Of a stretch of 64,000 bases of DNA, positions 24,021-36,202 are shown piece by piece; within the stretch, counting starts at the first letter, position 1; each line of letters begins with the position of its first letter. Where the stretch lies: assembly GCF_002443255.2 (NCBI RefSeq), contig NW_019211456.1:39067042-39131041 (forward strand). The letters run 5' to 3'. The position numbers were made by a program, and so were the translations under genes. The DNA is from Varroa destructor. Taxonomy: Eukaryota > Arthropoda > Arachnida > Mesostigmata > Varroidae. The notes under the pieces are model-generated. The model made no database searches, was not told where the DNA came from, and saw nothing but the letters and a program-made list of their open reading frames with translations.

Positions 24021-27000
24021 ATGACAACTATCGAAGGCGAATTCGACGCAATCGAACAGGAACGCTCCTGGCAGAAGGTGTTCGCAAACATTCGAACTCG
24101 TTCATCGCAGCATGATTTTTCAACGAAAGAGGCTAAGAAGGCCGAAAACCTTAAATTAAATCGGTACGCCGACGTCAGCCCGTACGATCATTCTAGGGTG
24201 GTGCTACACAGATCCAATGTCAATTATATCAATGCGAGCGTGGTGCCGGTGGAAAATGCTGGACGGGAATATATACTGACTCAGGTATTTGGTATTGCCT
24301 ATCGTTCATTAGTGTTACATTGTGAGATAGTCACAGAAATTTAAATGTTAAATATTTATTCTACAGAATTCAATCGAAATTGAAAAAAATGTCTTAGCTG
24401 AGAATTTCGAGTAACAAACTACAATTAACATGGGTTGTTCGGGTTCTGCGATTAATGGCTTAACATTATGCCGATCTGTGCTTTAAGGATGACTTCCTTT
24501 TGTGCCCAACTTTGTCTCCAATGTGTAAAATCCTGCTCCACAAAGGAAGGCTAACTAAGGACAGAGCTTTTGTATTTTTGGCGTGGTACTCATTCTCATA
24601 AATATAAATGTAAAACTGCTTCAAATAACGAACTAATTGCTATCGTTTATTTTCGCCTGACCCAGTACGATATGTGCAGCATCCTCGAAACCGATGAGTG
24701 GCTAGCAATAAGGTTCACCGAACTATCGAACAAACATAATGTTGACAAAGACAATTTTTTAGGCATAATTATACAGAACAGTTTTAGGGTTTTTAGGGCT
24801 ACACAACTAGGCTCACGCCAAGCGCAGCAGCTAGCATATTATCGACCGTAGAAAATTGGTCCTCAACCTTTCGGTAATAGTTATTTGCGCCGAACGTTTT
24901 ATATGTCCTAGTGTAGTTTTGGTGTTACAGAAAGTGCGTATTCCAATCAAAAACTCACATTCTTTTATATAATAGTGCACTATAAGTTGAAAATACGCTT
25001 TACGTTCATTGTGATACGTTTCAGCAATGAGACCAGTATAGACTCTCGAGGTATGAAAAGCCATACTTGCCTACAGTGCATTTGGCCGGTGTTTACACTG
25101 ATATTAACTAATTAGAGATCAGTAGCCTATTCAGATGTATATCTAGGACACGCTTAAATGAGCGAAACCTTGGCCTTGAGAATAACTGATTAATTTCGTG
25201 TCGTGGTCAATAGGCCGATTTGACTGTTTACGGCTTTAGCCACATCCACCCAATGAACAGCATAACTTTCTTCGACACTATGCACATAATGCTACGACCA
25301 GATCAGGAACGGACATGCAAACGACGGCAGCTTAATATTAGGCAGTAATTGCCACAGAGCGGTGCTCAAGTTGTACTATTATTATAGTTATTATTGTTGA
25401 GCAGATTATGCTAATCGGCATCGAACGAATAATTCAGTAGTGCAATCATCTTTCTGATTGATTCACAGGGACCCCTGGCTGAAACTCTACCCCACTTTTG
25501 GCTCATGGTTTGGGAAAATAATACAAAGGTTGGTCAGCCGAATTTTTGTTTTATGTATCTTGAATATGCAATAAATGTATTTATAACGCATTTCTATTTT
25601 CTGTTTTAAAAAAAAAAACAGAAAATAGAAATGCGTTATACATACAATTATTTTATATATTTATCTTTAACAAATCTCTAGAACGTTTTAGTGGGTTTCG
25701 AGACAATTGATAATTCTATCACAATCGACACTTATGGCATACAGAATTAAACATTCTGTGTAAATACGCGTGTAGTTGATTAAACAAAACACTCAACCAA
25801 ACAACGTATGAGCCAACGTGAGAAACGATCAGCGCCACCATCTGTATACCGAATGTCGAATCTTTTTCTAACGTACTGATTGTATGCGTCTGACATCTAT
25901 TAGGGAATCGTCATGCTCAACAAATTGGTTGAGAATGACGCAAAGAAGTGCCATCGGTACTGGCCAGACGCGAACGAGAAAAAAATCGCTTTCGAAGGTG
26001 TCGATCTTCGAGTCAGTTTCGTTTCGGAAAGTACCAAGGAGAGCTACATATGCCGGTTAGAAATTCCCAGATCGATTACATTGCAACGTTAATGCTCCAC
26101 ATTGATAACTCCCCTGAAACACTACTACTTGATATTGAAAACATCTCCTAAGAAATAAATACTTGTATGCCACGAATCTATGAGACCATCAAAAGTTAGC
26201 CAAGTTACCAGTAATTCACAAAACCTGAGACTGCCCTGTAGTGTTGGAGCTTCCACTACTGGTATTTTGTTTCAAGCCAGCTGTAATGATTAGATACATC
26301 ATGTAATTCTCACATATCTAACTGTGTATCAACGATAATGTGGATACCTATATTTTGTGTGCTTGCTTATTGCGGAATCATATTGTGATAACTTAATTTT
26401 TTTTCCTTTGATTCATAGGACTTTCCAGTTGCATGACAGCAAAATTGATACCACTAGAGACGTCCTGCACTTCCATTATGTCAACTGGCCAGATTTCGGA
26501 GTTCCACGAAGCCCTAATGACTTTTTAGACTTCCTTGAAGATGTGTAAGTTTGTATCATTAACCATATATAGGCTACGGAAAAATATGGCTCTTCGTAGG
26601 TTGCCATGGCAATATCTTAAAGTGCGCCACTTTTCGAGGAAACGTAGGGCTTTGTTCCTAGATTGAAACCTGATTGATCATTCCCTTAAAAACACCTTTG
26701 AAACTCATCTGGAGTTATCTGTTAAGGAAGCCATAACTAAATTAAATGTGGCAGTTTTTATTATGGTTCAAACGTTTTTTTAAAATTATTAAGTGGTTCG
26801 GGTTTTACGTTTGCATGGGCTATATAAAAAATAGTTCCTGACCGACGTGCAACTTAGAAATTTCTCAGATCCTGAGTAGACATAAAGACAGTCTATATAA
26901 AATGCAACTTAAATTTTTAAAAAACGTCTGCAGACGAAACGTGGGCTGAAAATAGAAGAATTTCAAGGAAGTTGGGAACATATATTTCGAATAGTTTCAA

Positions 27001-28973
27001 TTGAAAACCTGTCTTTAGGTCATTCAGATTACAGCCCACTTATTAACGGAGAACATACATATATGTAATTATGCGTGACGAAACATTAATAACAGTGATG
27101 ATGAAGTAATTCTAAGAAAGGCTACTAAATTATTTATACAATTGTTTTTTGAAAAGGTTATTAAAATTCTTATATATAATTACACAGATACCAATAATCT
27201 TTAAAATAAATAAATCTCTAAAAACGCACAAGCAACAACAACGATATCACCGCTATATTTGTAATTACTGACTGAACGCTTTTGGAAGTTTGTTTTATTA
27301 AAACTGCCCTGTATATATTTCCTGTTACACCAGGAGATATTCCGGCTGCTTAGACGCTAACGTGGGTCCCGCCGTAGTGCACTGCTCAGCTGGTATCGGC
27401 CGCTCGGGAACGTTCTGCGTCGTCGATTCAATTTTGAAAATGATCGAAGAAGGAAGAGCGGAAAGCGATATCAAATTGCAGGACGTTCTCATCGATATGC
27501 GGCGCTTCCGAATGTCGCTCATTCAAACTGCCGAACAGCTGCGTTTTTCGTATCTAGCAATCCTTGAAGCGCTGAGAAGACGACAGGGCAGGTCACCATA
27601 TCTCAGCCGGCGGGGCGTTAACGACGATGCCCCTCCACCACCACCTCACCGAGTCGGCATTGGTAACAAATCTTCGAATATGCCAATTATGGTTGTCAAC
27701 TCAACGGCGGTGTCATCAAGTGACGACGATGAGGACGACGACATTAACGACAAGAATTCACCAGTTGCTGAATTAAGTGGATTTCAAGATTCGGCCGTCT
27801 CTTCGGAAATGAGCAGCGGCGATGAAAGCAGCGAAGACATACCACCCCCTCTACCGCCGAGGCACATTTTTGCAGCGGATTCACCCATTTCGTCTGAAGA
27901 CAGCCCGGCAAGGTCTGAACAACAACAGTCGCAACAGCGACTAGAAACCAGCCAGACTGAAGAAACACACAAACAAATTTCAAACAATATAAATCTCTCA
28001 AAGGATTTTCAGCAAAATAATCGGGAGGCAAGCGAGAAGGCTCTTCAGGCTAAAGCCGCACTCCAAACGGCGACGCCAAGCTCCATACAGCAAACAATTA
28101 CTGAGGATCTTCAGAGCTTTGAACAGGAAATTCTTTCGAAAGAAACAATGCAACAACCAAAGCCTTTCAAAGGAGGCAACGCTGAGAAGACAGCAGACAT
28201 AAGCCAGTCGAGCAAGAAGCAGGATGAATACGGCGATGCATCAGGAGAAGAGCATAGAACCTGCTTGCGTCAGCGCAAGCGACAACGCGACCAAAAGATC
28301 AAGGACAAGGTTCAGGCCATTAAGAAAGGTAAGATCATCTTTGCTGTTTTTCTTTTCCGTTGCTAATAATACATAAGCAAAGCAGTTAGCATCTCATCAA
28401 AACCACGCACACTACGGTGCACAATATTCAAAATAGCAACTAACAAATATACTACACGACATATACCATATGACTGGTCTGATTAAATAAAAAAACAGAG
28501 GAGTCAATAAGATAAAAGGGAAATACAAATCTAGTTGAAAGAAAGGTTCGTAGATGTTTATAGCCGCAAGGCAGTACCTTAAGATTGTTCTATCAAATCA
28601 ATTGCTAGTAATAATTGCAAACGACGAGATTTAATATTTGGCACTCGGAGTCGGTTGCAGCTAGTGGGTATTTTACATAAAATTAACTTAATTGAAGTAA
28701 TAACATTAAATCTTATCTGTCATTTTAGATTAGAGCAAAAAACAAGAGCTTAAGTAACAGTAGCGTTTTTCTTGAAAACTCCATTTTAGTTGGTTAAATT
28801 TAAGTTTGGCATACCTTAACCAGATTTACCTTACATCTATATTTTTAGGCATTGCTGATTCTGAGGCAGCGCACCAAAGGCGAGGTCTGTTTGAGAAACT
28901 TGGAATCGGGTTCGTAGTTCTTATGGGAACCGGCATCCTGATGTACCGCATATATAATTATTGGCGCAGCTAA
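24021..28973 (+). CDS. Non-receptor protein tyrosine phosphatase, PTP1B (PTPN1/PTPN2)/Ptp61F type
   Basis: Dephosphorylates phosphotyrosine; PTP1B relatives act on receptor and JAK/STAT signalling from the ER surface. Exons 24021-24284, 25469-25528, 25904-26055, 26419-26544, 27334-28328 and 28849-28973 join in phase to give 573 aa. The pTyr-recognition Tyr is in NRYADVSPYDHS (Tyr 49). The WPDFGVP loop supplies the acid Asp 184, the P-loop HCSAGIGRSG holds Cys 218 and Arg 224, and the Q-loop QTAEQ starts at Gln 265. These match PTP1B with an offset of three. After the domain come a PPPPP stretch, an acidic run, and IPPPLPPRH, a PxxPxR SH3 ligand like the PTP1B proline motif. Then follow a Gln/Ser-rich linker, a basic cluster (RQRKRQR) and a tail-anchor helix (about 548-567). 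An in-frame TAA nine bases upstream fixes the start ATG. Confidence 0.95.
25582..25640. repeat. Perfect 26-bp inverted repeat with A7 loop
   Basis: Arms 25582-25607 and 25615-25640 are exact complements around seven A bases, with weaker complementarity beyond them. It sits 54 bases after the second phosphatase exon. It could be a fold-back element, a structured intron segment or an assembly artefact. Confidence 0.9.
28329..28364 (+). other. Intron-retention alternative C-terminus of the phosphatase
   Basis: Reading through the last donor adds about a dozen residues (GKIIFAVFLFRC) and then a stop. The product would keep the catalytic domain and the basic cluster but lose the tail anchor. Drosophila Ptp61F is known to make membrane and nuclear forms differing at the C-terminus, so a similar switch is plausible here. 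This is inference. Confidence 0.35.
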
Positions 28974-31350
28974 ATGGATCTTAGGTGGTCACCTAAAGGT
29001 CACCCATATCTTTACATACACTGCGGTATTTTTCTCAGAGATTGATAAGCATCAACTAACTTATTCTGTGGCAGGAGACCTAAAGCAAAAAAGTCTCGGG
29101 GCCATATGGTCTCACCTATTCATCTTGCCCAGCTCGAGTATCAAGCTCTATATTGTCTATATAATTATTACATTATTACATTATAGATGTCCATAGCCTT
29201 TATAAGTAGCGATAGAGACATTTGTAACGAATGCGAATTAATGCCGAAGAACGAACTTCCATTGATCAATCGAAAAATAGTTTCGAAGCAAATGACAAAA
29301 CCTTTTGTGGGAAGTTGTCAAAACGCCGAAAATAATATTATTGGCATTAGTACTGAGGTGAATAAGTAAAAAAAAAAGTGAATAAGGAAGAGAAAGGCTA
29401 TAGGGAACAACTGTGTCGCATAGATATACGCATGTACTGAAAGCATAGGGTATAAGAAAAAAGACTGCAGTATAAATTCGTAGGTATGCATACGCATCAA
29501 GTATATTGATACATGAACGCAGCGAGAAGGTTTACGATACGATGACAGTCTAATGATAACAGTAGTCAAATTACCAGGAGCGCGGAGAGATTTAATACTT
29601 TAAAATTTACACGTCGTATAGATTTAGATGATACGGAAAAAAAGTAAATAATTTGTACCTACTATAAAAACAACACCAGACCAAACCAATGAGAATGAGT
29701 GTTGAGCAGTGCGAAAGGGAAAGACGAAAAAGAGGACTAAATAAAAATAAAAAGAGGTTCGATGTCGAACTGATGGACGAATAGGTGTGATAAATACACT
29801 TATGAGTAGTAAGATGTCAGTGGCCAACAGCCGTGTATAGAACGCGATATGTGTATACAATTCACGTAAGATGTGCTTGAGCTCCCTAAACTCGTCCGGA
29901 ATGTGCAGGTGTGGTTTGACTTGCCAATAAAAAACATGTCAGATATCTCATTTCCATGTGTGTTTTCATTGCCCAGTTCGTGATACGCCGTAACATACTA
30001 AATGTACATATTTCTTGCTTTCAAAGTGAAGCGTTAGGCAATATCATAACGTAATGAGCTCACAACCTTCAAAGTCAAATTATTAAACACACTTTTACTT
30101 ATCACAGGCTACGAAAAGTTCATATATATAACTTTTTCTCAGCCTGACTGTAAGAAGTAAAACTGTATCTTCTTGACGTGTAGAACAGTAGCCGTTGTGT
30201 TCGTCTTAATAAGGAGAAATGAAATTTCAAATTTAGTGTTTGTGTAAGTTCCACGTAAGCAAGTATGATTATTTATGCTGCTTAAAGTGTAGATAATGGC
30301 AACGATGCCTGTGCCTTTGAAAAATCGACTTGAACGGGGTTTTCCCATTGATGCATCACTGCAATGGTATTTTTTCAATGTATTTTCTCTTGAAATGCCA
30401 TTTTGCTTTTCATTATCTTTTTATAAACAGTGACTGCATGTTTGTCCTCTTATCTAACAGTAGAACGTAATAATAGAAAACAATAATAAGTGCAATAGAA
30501 AATTGTCGCAGAGTCTAATGGATGGTTTTGAATTGGCCAAAAAAGTATGTATTTCTGCTTCAGTCTTGTGTAGCGTATTTTATTCTTGCAGATTCCTTGT
30601 ACATAAATGTTTATTGCAGCTTCTTCAGCTAATTATACCGAATAGAATGAGCCAAAACTCATAAGATGTATTCGTGGTAAGCTTACCGCAGTAAGGCAAT
30701 ACAAGGACTGTCGCAAGTTTTCTCTGTGTTTTCATTTTTGTGCCACATGAATCAAGTGCAATTTCGAGGTAACCTATTCAAATCACACTGGTGTATTCGG
30801 TAAACAATTAGCTAAAGAACGGGAAATTCTTTAACGAATAAACGCTTCAGTTGTTACATCTGTTGTTGTTATTGTTGAATATCGCTTAAAACGACTGACC
30901 TCGCAACACGATACGAAGCGTAATTACGCCCACTGGTGTAAAATAAAAAACATTAAGAAAAATGTTCTGTTTACATGCAGGATTATTTTAGATTGTCGGC
31001 CCCAGCAATAAGCAAAGTGTGTCAGTGCTTGGTCTCGAAACTCTACCACTTTCGGCGTTTCTAACTTTGGAAGGCACACGCGTTATCGCTGCACCATAAT
31101 GCAGTCAGAATGAAAAGCACGTAGTGACTTTTGGCTCAATTTCGCCAATTCGTTCAAACACCCAATTACGGACGATAGACCGATGCACTCGAATTTCGAA
31201 ACCCCTCGGTGCTAACGTTATTTATAGAGACATACGAAGTGACGTTTCATAAACTATACAAGCATTTCTTCTTTTTTATAATTATATACTTTATATTCCG
31301 TAAACTATACAAGCGATCTCAAGCATTTTGTTCAACAGAACGATATTCCT
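28974..31350. other. Phosphatase 3' UTR and intergenic spacer
   Basis: AT-rich, with AATAAA-type hexamers near 29740 and 29926 that could end the phosphatase transcript. Reading frames here are short and featureless. Confidence 0.5.
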
Positions 31351-31379
31351 TGAAATACTATTATAGAGAAAAGCAACAT

Positions 31380-31860
31380 GAGCGAAGCTTCTATCTTGTT
31401 TCGCGCCTTTTCCTTGAAAGCGCGCGCACGCAGCGAAATCGAAACATTCGAAAATCGTCCGGAGCGGGGTCCGTTCACCGGACGAACTGGTTGCAGCCTA
31501 CCTGTCAATGCTGCATTCTAACGTTTTATGCTTTTCAACGTATAACAGGTACTCTACTACAGTGCGACTTTCATTGTATCCGGCAAATATTACAGAATCT
31601 AACAAGTTACATAGGCTCCATTGTGCGTCAGCGATGCTTTTGTAGTTCATATTTTCCAAGGAGAGACAAAACGAGTAAATGGCTGTGTCTGACGTGACAG
31701 TGTGAACTTTCACGTGACTATACCGGACGAGCGTGGATCAGCTCTCTCTAGGATCTCAGGCTGGACGCCGAGGTCGAATAGGCGGGCGGGATTAGAGCAG
31801 CGTTGACAGCTTTGTTTTGCTGTGAGTTCTCGATTGTATTTGAAGTTGGTGTATAGATGT
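31380..31860 (+). promoter_or_regulatory. GC-rich probable promoter/leader of the microprotein gene
   Basis: A local GC-rich patch with several GCGC and CGG motifs stands out from AT-rich flanks just upstream of a short gene. A leader exon ending near 31850 (before GTGTAT) and joining the acceptor at 32012 is possible. No core promoter element was identified with confidence. Confidence 0.3.
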
Positions 31861-32013
31861 CGTATGTGTTCGACTTGTTCCAACAAGAAATATTATTTTT
31901 AAATGAAAGGTATAGCCTGCTTTAATTTAGGCGTACTAATATTTATGTTGATAGAATTTCAGTTATATATAGTAACTAATAGCCTAATAATTATTATGCT
32001 AATACTTTTCAGG

Positions 32014-32025
32014 ATGTCAGGATGA
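32014..32025 (+). promoter_or_regulatory. Minimal uORF overlapping the microprotein start codon
   Basis: ATGTCAGGATGA encodes three residues and a stop. Its TGA overlaps the main ATG at 32022 by two bases (ATGA), a geometry that permits termination-reinitiation. It is in the mRNA only if the acceptor at 32012 (TTTTCAG) is used rather than the AG at 32020. Confidence 0.4.
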
Positions 32026-33146
32026 GTTCCGAAATTTATGATAACGCGAAAACATCCAAACCCATTTCGGTGAGGAACAGTTTGTGTATCGATGTATCGA
32101 TTCTGCGTGCGTGTTAGTCGTTAATTTTAAATAGAATGAAAACTATCTTACTCAATTAAAGGGTAGTAAGCGAACCAAACTCTGCGCAATTTCTGAAACC
32201 CTGGCCGTTTTAGGTTACTCCAATTGCTTTCGAAAACTGCGGAAAACCATTAATTTTGTCAAAGAACTCAAAATATCACTAACAAATGAGCAAAGTCACG
32301 TTTAAGGAGAAATACTTACGACAGGCCTTCGCTGTCGAGTGGCTGTAAAACAGAAGCAAAAATATTCAGTCTGAATGCGATAGCCCGTATAGAAAATAAG
32401 TGATGAAAAAAGCTTTCATTTAATTCACTTTTACAAATTTATCAGTAAGACGTTAGACGGCTCGTATGTCATGATTGTACCTTCAGCCAGCAGCTTCAAT
32501 AGATACAGATAATAAACTGTAGGGTTTTTGTCGATGGGGCTAGTTTTTGCCTCAGTTATTTAATCACTAGTGTTTTTGTGTTCTTTTTTTTATTAGTCAT
32601 CATATATTTAGGTGCAAGCATTCTAGATTTGTACAAGAAAACAGGCGGAAGTTTGGAAACTACGTAGCAATAAAGGAAAATTTCAATTTGGCTGATTTTA
32701 GAGAAGAAGGCGAGAAGGGTTTAAATGATATTGACTTTTCAGCCTGTTTGCTTTTACCTTTATTATAGTAATGAGTTATAGCCAGTTCAGTTCGTATAGA
32801 ATATAAAAAACAAATGGGATGATACCCAGAAGCCCGGACCATTCTTTGTCCAAAACTAACCTAGTAAATAAGGTTTTGATGACTTCGAATATGGATGTAT
32901 CTATTGTCTATTCGTACAACGAGTCGTATTTCCTCTAACTTCTGTTAAGGACTCAAATTGTCAAGAACTACATTTTTTCTTATCTCACTGTCTCATTTTC
33001 ATGGTCAGATCGATGCCCAAAAGCGAAAAGAGATCAAGCAAGAATTTTTCTTCGGCCTGGGCCTGTTGTTCTTTCTCGGATTCGTGGGATGTTTGCTTTA
33101 CAAGGTCATTTACAAACACGTTGAGTATCTGCTTCAGGACCTGTAG
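32022..33146 (+). CDS. Small single-pass membrane protein (61 aa)
   Basis: Two exons, 32022-32069 and 33009-33146, join in phase 0 (TCG before GTGAGG; a CAG acceptor before ATC). The product starts MSSEIYDNAKTSKPIS, has a basic segment (about 20-26, QKRKEIK), and one membrane helix (about 29-47, rich in F, L, G). It ends with a short tail containing YKHVEYLLQDL. The size and layout resemble animal SMIM-type or regulatory membrane microproteins, but I do not recognise the family and assign no function. An AATAAA 48 bases after the stop supports a real 3' end. The basic N-terminal flank predicts a cytosolic N-terminus. Confidence 0.7.
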
Positions 33147-33194
33147 GGAGAACTTCCGTAAAAGCCTTTGCAATCCACTTGTGAAAAGTTGACG

Positions 33195-33200
33195 AATAAA
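33195..33200 (+). terminator. Polyadenylation signal of the microprotein gene
   Basis: AATAAA 48 bases after the stop codon, in the short gap before the next plus-strand gene. Confidence 0.6.
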
Positions 33201-33291
33201 CGACTACTGGCTTGTATGAAACGTCAGCATTGGGTTTAGTGAACGAAAGACTTTCTGAACGTGATTCGATCAGTTTCAATAATTCATAAAC

Positions 33292-34509
33292 ATGAATCAG
33301 GCACGTTTCGAATTTCTCAAGATGGCAGATGCACAACTAAAAGTATCTCAGCAAGAGGACGAGTTTCGTGAAGAAGTTCTTGAGCACAACAAAGTTTTCG
33401 AACAGATAAAAGTAAGTACGGGGTATCGCTGTAAACAACAGTAAAAGCCATGAGCATGTGCGAACCGCTGAGATTCGCAAGAACGATACTCCGCTATCGC
33501 CATAGTATGTAGACAAAGAGAGAATGCTTAAATCTATGTTTAATAAAAAAGGAACGTTTAATTATTGCGATAAGTTATAGGCAGCTATAGCAATGAATGA
33601 ATGAAAGCAGTAACTCTAATTGTGTCTAAGCGCACTAAAGAATTTGACCTAAGACGAGGAAAGGCCTATTCACAATTAACTCGATTTATCTGTATGGCTT
33701 GATTTAAGGGTGGGATTCTAGACGGCGAACGAGAGCGACGTAGCCTCGAAGAAAGCCTCAATCGCCTCCGCCTTTCAAAAGTTATCGAAGCTTTAAGGCG
33801 ATTGAACCAACGCGAAGATTTCAACGGGGCCTTAGAGCATCTCGTACAGCAACTTACTCAATTTTCTAGTAAGTGCGAGACACTCTAATCTACTGAGAAG
33901 AAAATTCATCAAGAATAAATATCACACGTAGTTTTTCTGTAGCACAGTTCCCTAATACGAGATACGTGTGAACTAATTTTGAAACAGTTTCCCTTCATGC
34001 TTTTGGTTTTTTGGTGCAACGCAATTATATTCTGCATAAATAGCTGTCAATAACGAAAAAGCTTTCAAATGAATTTCAGACTTGCTAAAATTGGTTGATG
34101 GAACTCCTATTCGAAATGCACAACCTGTCGACACACAAGAATTTCTTGAGCAACTCGATCAGCTGACAAATAGTTGGCGCTCATTTGATGACGCTTGCCC
34201 TGAGATAATAACTCTTAATAAGGTATTATATGTATATATATTAAGTTGAGGCAATAATAAGTTTATGAGTTTTTTGTCCAGAACATTTTTTTATAAACAA
34301 TAGTTAAATTCCGCGGTCTAGGCTAGTACTCATAGAAGTATTTGCGCGGTATCCTAAGAGCCATAGTATTTAGCGTGGTGTAACTGATTTCTTACTAAAA
34401 CAATTTCGCCTTTTTTTTTTAGGAAATAGAGAGCATGCGAAAAAGACTGCAACAGTGTGAAAAAATGGTTCGGCAAACTGTAGTCAACCAGATGCTCGTT
34501 GACATTTAG
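33292..34509 (+). CDS. Coiled-coil protein of unknown function (169 aa)
   Basis: Exons 33292-33411, 33709-33868, 34080-34222 and 34423-34509 have good GT-AG sites (three GTAAGT or GTATTA donors; a long T tract before the last acceptor) and agreeing phases. The protein is highly charged, without a signal peptide or membrane segment. Residues about 15-75 and 140-165 are rich in E, Q, L, K and R with heptad-like spacing. A central part (about 95-140) contains LVDGTPIRNAQPVDTQEF and looks more globular. Size and composition suit a subunit of a cytoskeletal or kinetochore-type coiled-coil complex, but I recognise no family. The ATG lies 145 bases after the previous stop, so the two genes are very close; separate transcripts are likely because a polyadenylation signal lies between them. 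Confidence 0.75.
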
Positions 34510-34806
34510 GCCTATGAATTAATTTCATACTGTTTTTTTTTACTAAAACGAAGTAGTAAATGAACTCCACTATTGAAGACGGAGTCACAAAGTATAATTC
34601 TGCTCCCAACTGGCGAACATATATATGTCTCTATTTTAGCTCGATGGAAAACGATTAGAGCCACTTTTGTTGAAGATGAAAGGTGATGCATGTGAGAAGG
34701 CAACAAAACTGCATAAACAGTATATGAATAGTGAGAATTTACATACAATTACTTCCGTTTATCTTAATGAAAAGTTAAAAAACCTCTAGGTGCGCGCCAT
34801 TCCATA

Positions 34807-34812
34807 AATAAA
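34807..34812 (+). terminator. Polyadenylation signal of the coiled-coil gene
   Basis: AATAAA about 300 bases after the stop codon, followed by a GT-rich stretch. It is the first such hexamer I noted downstream. Confidence 0.45.
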
Positions 34813-36183
34813 CGTTGTTATAATAACTGCTGGAAAATGCTTTTTAGAAAAGTGTAATTAAATGTATTAGGCAGTATGCGTGAGTTTTAAAAAAAGACGC
34901 CGCTCTAAGGATTGGATATGCACCGTAATGGTGCACTAGGACAATTGGCATACAAGCATTCATTGGCGTGGTCTTCATAGAGCGCCCTTATCAACGTTTC
35001 TGCCCCTAACTGTCGTAGAAACATCCTTCCCGCGTTCATTCATTGAGGCAATTTTGTTCTATCTTCGCTATATGTATTTTCTTCACTCAAGCTATTCTTT
35101 TTCTTCACTATTTGTGTATTTTGATAGTCAGATGATATTTTGTATGAGTATGTGACCAACCATAGCGCTTGCATCTTCGCGTACCACAAATGCTTGTTTA
35201 TTTATAATCTTCATACAATTTTTTACTTAGTTTTGGATAACTTAGAATGACACAGAACCAACATTATTTGGATTACTATGCGAAAAAAGATTTTAATCAG
35301 TAATAAAAGTTACTAGTTTCATATTACAGCTGCTTAGGTAAATCCGGAAAATAGTATAAAAAATCAGAGGTAAATAAAACAATGCAAAAAATACCTCAGT
35401 AATCCTTTTTCTACAATGCGAGGCTACACTTTTATAATAATATGACACTAATGTAGTAGTAAAAATATTATTATTTTAGAAACAAGACATGGCGTGAATC
35501 GGCAGTTTTGTCTCATATTTAGAAAACAAAAAATGAACCAAGAAATGTCAGACATATTTATCCTATGTACATATATAATGCGCGGAATTATTCCCTTAGC
35601 CACAGGGATGAAGCGCCAAAGGTTCGTTACTATTACTTTGTGGCATAATAGTGCAGAGAGACCTAAGCTATGCGCGACACAAAGATTCTTGGATCTTATT
35701 ATGAGATGTAGTAAAAATAGTCACTTAAAAACATGCCCTTTTGTATATCGCTAGTTTTCTGTTCATATTCATGCCACGATTACTTTGAAAGTTTAATTTT
35801 TCGAAATCAAAATAAAAATCAAATTATTGTCTACTATTTTAGCAATATTTACAATTATTGTTAGTATCGCGATTTTCGTAATCGCCAATTCCCATAGGTA
35901 AACAGAGCGTGTATCCATCGGTAACTAGCGTACTGTTTTTTTGGGACTTAGTCTGAACAAAGTGGCCTTTTTTTATAGACCTGTGTTGCATCGCATCGAG
36001 AAAAAGGTGAATTGTAGATTTATTGTTTCTCCTATTATCTTAATCACCTGTTAGTCTTTCTGGCACTGAATAAAGATTACTTAGTTAGTTTTTAGGCGAA
36101 CACGTGCCGATGCTGGCTTGTAAAGCTGTAAAGTTATTTGTAAACTCATAAGTGATTAAGGCGGACTTACTAGCAGATAGAAG

Positions 36184-36202
36184 GGTTAGGTTAGGTTAGG
36201 TT
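36184..36202. repeat. Short interstitial TTAGG telomere-type repeat
   Basis: Three complete TTAGG units plus partial ends. TTAGG is the ancestral arthropod telomere unit. The run is short, so chance or a repair scar are both possible. Confidence 0.6.

Noticed and set aside
31209..31697. 162-codon open frame on the plus strand
   Set aside because: Composition is biased (F, Y, I, C, R) with no domain, and it overlaps a GC-rich promoter-like patch. It looks like a chance frame.
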